DNA from: Desulfotruncus alcoholivorax DSM 16058
Lineage (GTDB): Bacteria; Bacillota; Desulfotomaculia; Desulfotomaculales; Desulfallaceae
Assembly: GCF_000430885.1 (NCBI RefSeq)
Contig: NZ_AUMW01000013.1
Coordinates: forward strand, 1-64,000
Reading direction: 5' to 3'
Length of the DNA stretch: 64,000 nucleotides
Within the stretch, counting starts at the first letter, position 1, and each line of letters begins with the position of its first letter. The position numbers and the translations under genes were made by a program. Under the pieces are notes generated by a model, which saw only the letters and a list, made by a program, of their open reading frames with translations, was not told the DNA's origin and ran no database searches. Below, in pieces: positions 60,815-64,000 of this stretch.

Positions 60815-61729
60815 ATGAATATACGTAAAAAGTATTTGTTTATTATTGTTATATTATTGGTTTTAATTGCAGCAGCTTATACAATGGCTGCAACCGGTAC
60901 CAAGAAAGAAAGCACCCGGCCCATAGTCAAAAAACAGCTGACCGGTGAATTTTTAAGCTGGGAAGAGGTTGATGTTTTGTTTCCCAAATTCGCCAAAGCC
61001 ACAGTTATTGACCAAAAAACGGGCTTAAGCTTCCGCGTGCAGCGCCGGGCGGGACAATACCATGCCGACGTCCAGCCGCTCACCGCAAATGACACTTACA
61101 TCATGAAAACCATCTATAGCGGCAAGTGGAGCTGGAACCGCAAACCCATTGTTGTCCAGCTGGATAGCGGGCGCAGAATAGCTGCCTCCATGCACGGCAT
61201 GCCCCACGGCGCAGGCGCGATTAAAGGAAATAATTTTAACGGTCATTTCTGTATCCACTTCAGGGATAGTAAAACACATGCTTCCGGCTCCGTAAATTAT
61301 GCCCACCAAATTATGGTCTGGATAGCGGCAAATAATTTGGATAAGCAAATTCAAATTCTAACGCCGGAGCAGGCTATTGAAGTATTCCTTGCCGCCGTTG
61401 ACCAGAGTAAGCCGGAAATAGCCAAAAAAATAATCGACCCGGAGTCTTATTCCGCCAGTGAATTATTAACGGGGCTTAACGGTTTAAAGATGATAAAGAT
61501 AATAAAAATTACCAGTACAGAAGAAAAAAATACTTACAAGGTTGACACAGGTGTAGTTTATCAGGATTCGGAAAAAGTATATCAAAAAAACCTGTTGCTT
61601 CAGTTAAAATATAAAAAGGATCAAGGTTGGAAAATCAATCCGGAAACAGCTCTGCCCATTTTAGACAAAGAAACCTGGGATAGTGTGCTGCCCTGGGGCA
61701 AGGAAATGTTATTAGAAAATGAGGATTAA
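60815..61729 (+). CDS. Secreted or membrane-anchored protein with a GHFCIHF-type domain
   Basis: 304 residues. N-terminal signal anchor (FIIVILLVLIAAAYTMAA). The middle domain shows LSWEEVDVLFPKFAKATV, GLSFRVQRRAGQYHADVQPL, RRIAASMHGMPHG and GNNFNGHFCIHF. I recall this domain from cell-envelope proteins of spore formers, where the conserved His and Cys suggest an enzyme or metal site, but cannot name it with certainty. The C-terminal third resembles an NTF2/DUF-like fold. Confidence 0.7.
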   Translation: MNIRKKYLFIIVILLVLIAAAYTMAATGTKKESTRPIVKKQLTGEFLSWEEVDVLFPKFAKATVIDQKTGLSFRVQRRAGQYHADVQPLTANDTYIMKTIYSGKWSWNRKPIVVQLDSGRRIAASMHGMPHGAGAIKGNNFNGHFCIHFRDSKTHASGSVNYAHQIMVWIAANNLDKQIQILTPEQAIEVFLAAVDQSKPEIAKKIIDPESYSASELLTGLNGLKMIKIIKITSTEEKNTYKVDTGVVYQDSEKVYQKNLLLQLKYKKDQGWKINPETALPILDKETWDSVLPWGKEMLLENED

Positions 61730-61796
61730 CTAAAATTTCTAATTTCAAACTGCTGTTGTGTTAAACTAAAGCTTAAGCTTGATGAGGAGGGGAATA

Positions 61797-62654
61797 ATGA
61801 AAGCTTCCGTAGATTGCGTTCACTGTTATCTTAAACAGGCTGTAAACTGCATGAGCATCGCCGGAGTAGACGAGGACAGGCAGTACCCGGTTTTGTTCAA
61901 TATTATGGACAACATTAAAACCATGGACCGCCAAAGAACGCCGGCCGAAAACTCCACGGAAATGCTGATCAACCTTTATCAAATGATCAATAGCAACGAC
62001 CCGTATCAAGAAATCAAAAAAAGACTGAATACCCTTGGTCTGGATCTGTACCCCGGTTTAAAAGAATACATTAATAAGTCTGGTAATAAGCTTTATAATG
62101 CTTTAAAAATTGCCGCTTCGGGCAATATTATCGATCTTGGCATCAATAGGGACTTTGACATCAACGCCAGCCTGGAACACAGTTTAAGCATAGGATTTTC
62201 CAAAGACGATTACGATAGGTTTATTGAAAAGCTTGGCAGGGTGGATCAGGTGGTTATTGTTGGAGACAACGCCGGTGAAATCGTATTTGATAAATTGCTG
62301 GTGGAAGAATTAAACCAAATGGGAAAGAAGGTAGCCTACATAGTTAAAGGCGGCCCGATATTAAATGATGCCACCATGGAAGACGCCGTTGAAGTAGGGA
62401 TGGACAAAATAGCAGAGGTTATGACCACAGGATCAAATTATTTAGGGGTGCCGCTGAACAAAGTTGCTCCTGAAGTGGTAACCTTGCTGGCAAATTCCGA
62501 CCTGGTTGTTTCCAAAGGTCAGGCCAATTTTGAGTCACTGGAGCATGAAGAGCTGGCCAGAGACAGGGTATTTTTTTTGCTAAAAATTAAATGTCCCTGG
62601 GTGGGTAAAACTGCCGGGGCTAATTTAGGCGATGTTGTATTCTTTGCCAGGTAG
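61797..62654 (+). CDS. DUF89 family protein (metal-dependent damage-control phosphatase-like)
   Basis: 285 residues. CVHCYLKQA at the N-terminus, VVIVGDNAGEIVFDKLLVEEL with the catalytic Asp/Asn pair, VKGGPILNDATMEDA and VVSKGQANFESL are typical of DUF89/ARMT1-like proteins. Some family members dephosphorylate damaged sugar phosphates in a metal-dependent way. AGGAGGGG precedes ATG 61797. Confidence 0.9.
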   Translation: MKASVDCVHCYLKQAVNCMSIAGVDEDRQYPVLFNIMDNIKTMDRQRTPAENSTEMLINLYQMINSNDPYQEIKKRLNTLGLDLYPGLKEYINKSGNKLYNALKIAASGNIIDLGINRDFDINASLEHSLSIGFSKDDYDRFIEKLGRVDQVVIVGDNAGEIVFDKLLVEELNQMGKKVAYIVKGGPILNDATMEDAVEVGMDKIAEVMTTGSNYLGVPLNKVAPEVVTLLANSDLVVSKGQANFESLEHEELARDRVFFLLKIKCPWVGKTAGANLGDVVFFAR

Positions 62655-62657
62655 ACC

Positions 62658-62700
62658 ACCATGCCGCCAACACGGCACCAGCAGAGGATTAACGTGACAA
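62658..62700 (+). repeat. Dispersed repeat family P, copy 3
   Basis: ACCATGCCGCCAACACGGCA then CCAGCAGAGGATTAACG. Head and tail match 30939-30986 and 36030-36142. As with copy 1, it sits just upstream of a gene start. Confidence 0.7.
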
Positions 62701-62776
62701 GTACAAGGATTTAATGAATTAAAATAGAATAATTTGAAAGAAAAATAAAGATTGAAACATATGGAGGGGTTAATAA

Positions 62777-63742
62777 TTGTCTTTAAGTCGAAAAAGTGTA
62801 TGCTTGTGTTTACTGGTGACGGCGCTGGGGATTTTTTTGACCCTAACAGGCTGCAGCTCACCAGCTGCCCCCATTAAGGTTGGGATGATGCCCATTACTG
62901 ATAATTCACCGTTCTGGGTTGCCGAACAACAGGGTTACTTTAAAGATGAAGGCATCCAGGTGGAGCTGGTGCCTTTCCCCAGCGCCATTGAAAGGGACAG
63001 CGCTTTCGCAGCCGGGCAAATTGACGCCGGTATCGGAGACCTGCTGGCAGTGGCAGCCATGAACAATTCCGGCACCAAAGTAAAAGCTGTTTCAGTCGGG
63101 CAGGGCGCAGTGCCGGGCGAGAACAGATTTGCCATTCTCTCTGCGCCAAATTCCGGCATTACCAAGCCCGAGCAGCTGGCTAACGTGCCCATAGCCCTTT
63201 CCCTCAATACCGTCAATGAATATATAACAGACAACCTGCTTACAGCCGAGGGTTTGAAACCTGATGAGATTAAAACAACCAACATGGTAAAGCTGCCTAT
63301 AAGGTTTGAGGCTTTGATCAATGGAAGCGTTAAAGCAGCAACTCTGCCCGACCCTTTTGCCACCCTGGCTGAGATTAAAGGAGCCCGTTTAATTTTGGAC
63401 AATTCCAAGAACACCGTTGCCCAAACCGTGGTTATTGTCCGCCAAGAAACTTTGGATAAAAACCCCGAAGGTATCAAAAAATTAATGCGGGCTTATGACA
63501 GAGCAGTTAAGGACCTGTCCGCAGATCCTAAAAAATACGAACAATTGATAGCGGAAAAAGCAAAGATTCCCGGTGAAGTAATGTCCAGCAAGGAACACCC
63601 TTTAAAACTGCACTTTTCCGAACCCCAGGCCCCTGACCGGGCAGGAGTGGAAAAAACAATCAGCTGGATGAAAGACCACGGGCTTTTGCAAAAAGATTTT
63701 CAATACAGTGATCTGGTGGACGAGCGTATCATTAAAAAATGA
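62777..63742 (+). CDS. ABC transporter substrate-binding lipoprotein (NitT/TauT/SsuA type)
   Basis: 321 residues. The lipoprotein signal peptide ends at LTLTGC (Cys26). The NMT1/SsuA-like domain includes [21 protein letters not shown] and GQIDAGIGD. Ligand unknown (nitrate, sulfonate, thiamine precursor or other). The start is TTG 62777, with GGAGGGG 7 nt upstream. Its stop overlaps the next ATG (ATGA). Confidence 0.9.
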   Translation: MSLSRKSVCLCLLVTALGIFLTLTGCSSPAAPIKVGMMPITDNSPFWVAEQQGYFKDEGIQVELVPFPSAIERDSAFAAGQIDAGIGDLLAVAAMNNSGTKVKAVSVGQGAVPGENRFAILSAPNSGITKPEQLANVPIALSLNTVNEYITDNLLTAEGLKPDEIKTTNMVKLPIRFEALINGSVKAATLPDPFATLAEIKGARLILDNSKNTVAQTVVIVRQETLDKNPEGIKKLMRAYDRAVKDLSADPKKYEQLIAEKAKIPGEVMSSKEHPLKLHFSEPQAPDRAGVEKTISWMKDHGLLQKDFQYSDLVDERIIKK

Positions 63743-64000
63743 ACAGTTTGAACAGCGATAATAACCTGGTTATTGTCCGGGGGCTATCGGTAAGCTATTT
63801 TCAGCAAAAAAAGGAAGTGCCGGCCCTAAGCGAAGTAAGTTTTGCCATTCCCCGCGGTTCGACCTGCGCGCTGATCGGACCTTCGGGCTGCGGCAAGTCG
63901 ACACTATTGTATGTGCTATCGGGCTTAATGCGCCCAAGTGGCGGCAGCGTAATGGTAGGCGGGGAACCGCCAACGGCTCCCCGCCGGTCAACGGCACTGA
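63739..64000 (+). CDS. ABC transporter ATP-binding protein, partial (NitT/TauT type)
   Basis: The first 87 residues of an ABC ATPase, cut by the right edge. Walker [18 protein letters not shown] is present at about residues 54-70. The ATGA overlap with the binding-protein gene shows it belongs to the same transporter. Confidence 0.9.
   Translation, partial: MNSLNSDNNLVIVRGLSVSYFQQKKEVPALSEVSFAIPRGSTCALIGPSGCGKSTLLYVLSGLMRPSGGSVMVGGEPPTAPRRSTAL

Overview
The window looks like a chromosomal segment of an anaerobic, endospore-forming, moderately AT-rich Firmicute, most like the Desulfotomaculum/Pelotomaculum group (Peptococcaceae). This is inferred from gene content only. Spore genes are present (spoVT, a CotF-like coat protein, alpha/beta SASPs). 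So are anaerobic enzymes: a 2-hydroxyacyl-CoA dehydratase-type reductase with its ATPase activator, a Wolinella-type fumarate reductase/succinate dehydrogenase, and a leucine/isovalerate-type acyl-CoA cluster. Shine-Dalgarno sites are strong and TTG/GTG starts are common.

Layout. 1-345: the 3' end of an IS256-type element with a long hairpin. 0.8-3.4 kb: double-cubane-type reductase, activator and type-4 uracil-DNA glycosylase. 3.6-4.0 kb: degenerate 42-nt tandem repeats, then spoVT. 5.3-8.5 kb: sdh/frdCAB. 8.6-13.6 kb: MBL hydrolase, CotF-like protein, AzlCD, RarD, LexA. 13.7-26.8 kb: mixed housekeeping and unknown genes (aminotransferase, flavoprotein, YjbQ, APC permease, DUF523, GIY-YIG, nucleoside kinase, pyrE, DUF763, SASP). 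27.6-27.9 kb: tRNA-His, -Gln and -Lys. 28-29.7 kb: HIT protein and a SASP-ferredoxin reading frame broken by TAA. 29.9-35.7 kb: a dipeptide/oligopeptide ABC transporter (DFABC). 36-38.8 kb: a secreted protein and a two-component pair. 38.8-43.2 kb: HMG-CoA lyase, an HMGL-like lyase, a crotonase and an acyl-CoA carboxylase carboxyltransferase. 43.6-51 kb: small paralogous proteins, two CBS proteins, a sigma-54 response regulator with its kinase, and a TauE/SafE exporter. 51.4-57.9 kb: YkgJ, a TGA-interrupted frame, an HD-GYP regulator, an adenine deaminase remnant and RecD2. 58-64 kb: Pit phosphate transport, a deacetylase, a secreted protein, DUF89 and the start of a NitT/TauT-type ABC transporter.

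The most connected signal is around sigma-54. Three strong GG-N10-GC promoter matches lie upstream of the acyl-CoA carboxylase cluster, the small-protein operon at 44.3 kb and the TauE operon. A sigma-54-dependent response regulator and its kinase are encoded between the second and third of these sites. The intergenic DNA also carries at least four families of short dispersed repeats. Two small genes are interrupted by single in-frame stops. One of these stops is TGA followed by a hairpin that fits the general bacterial SECIS geometry.
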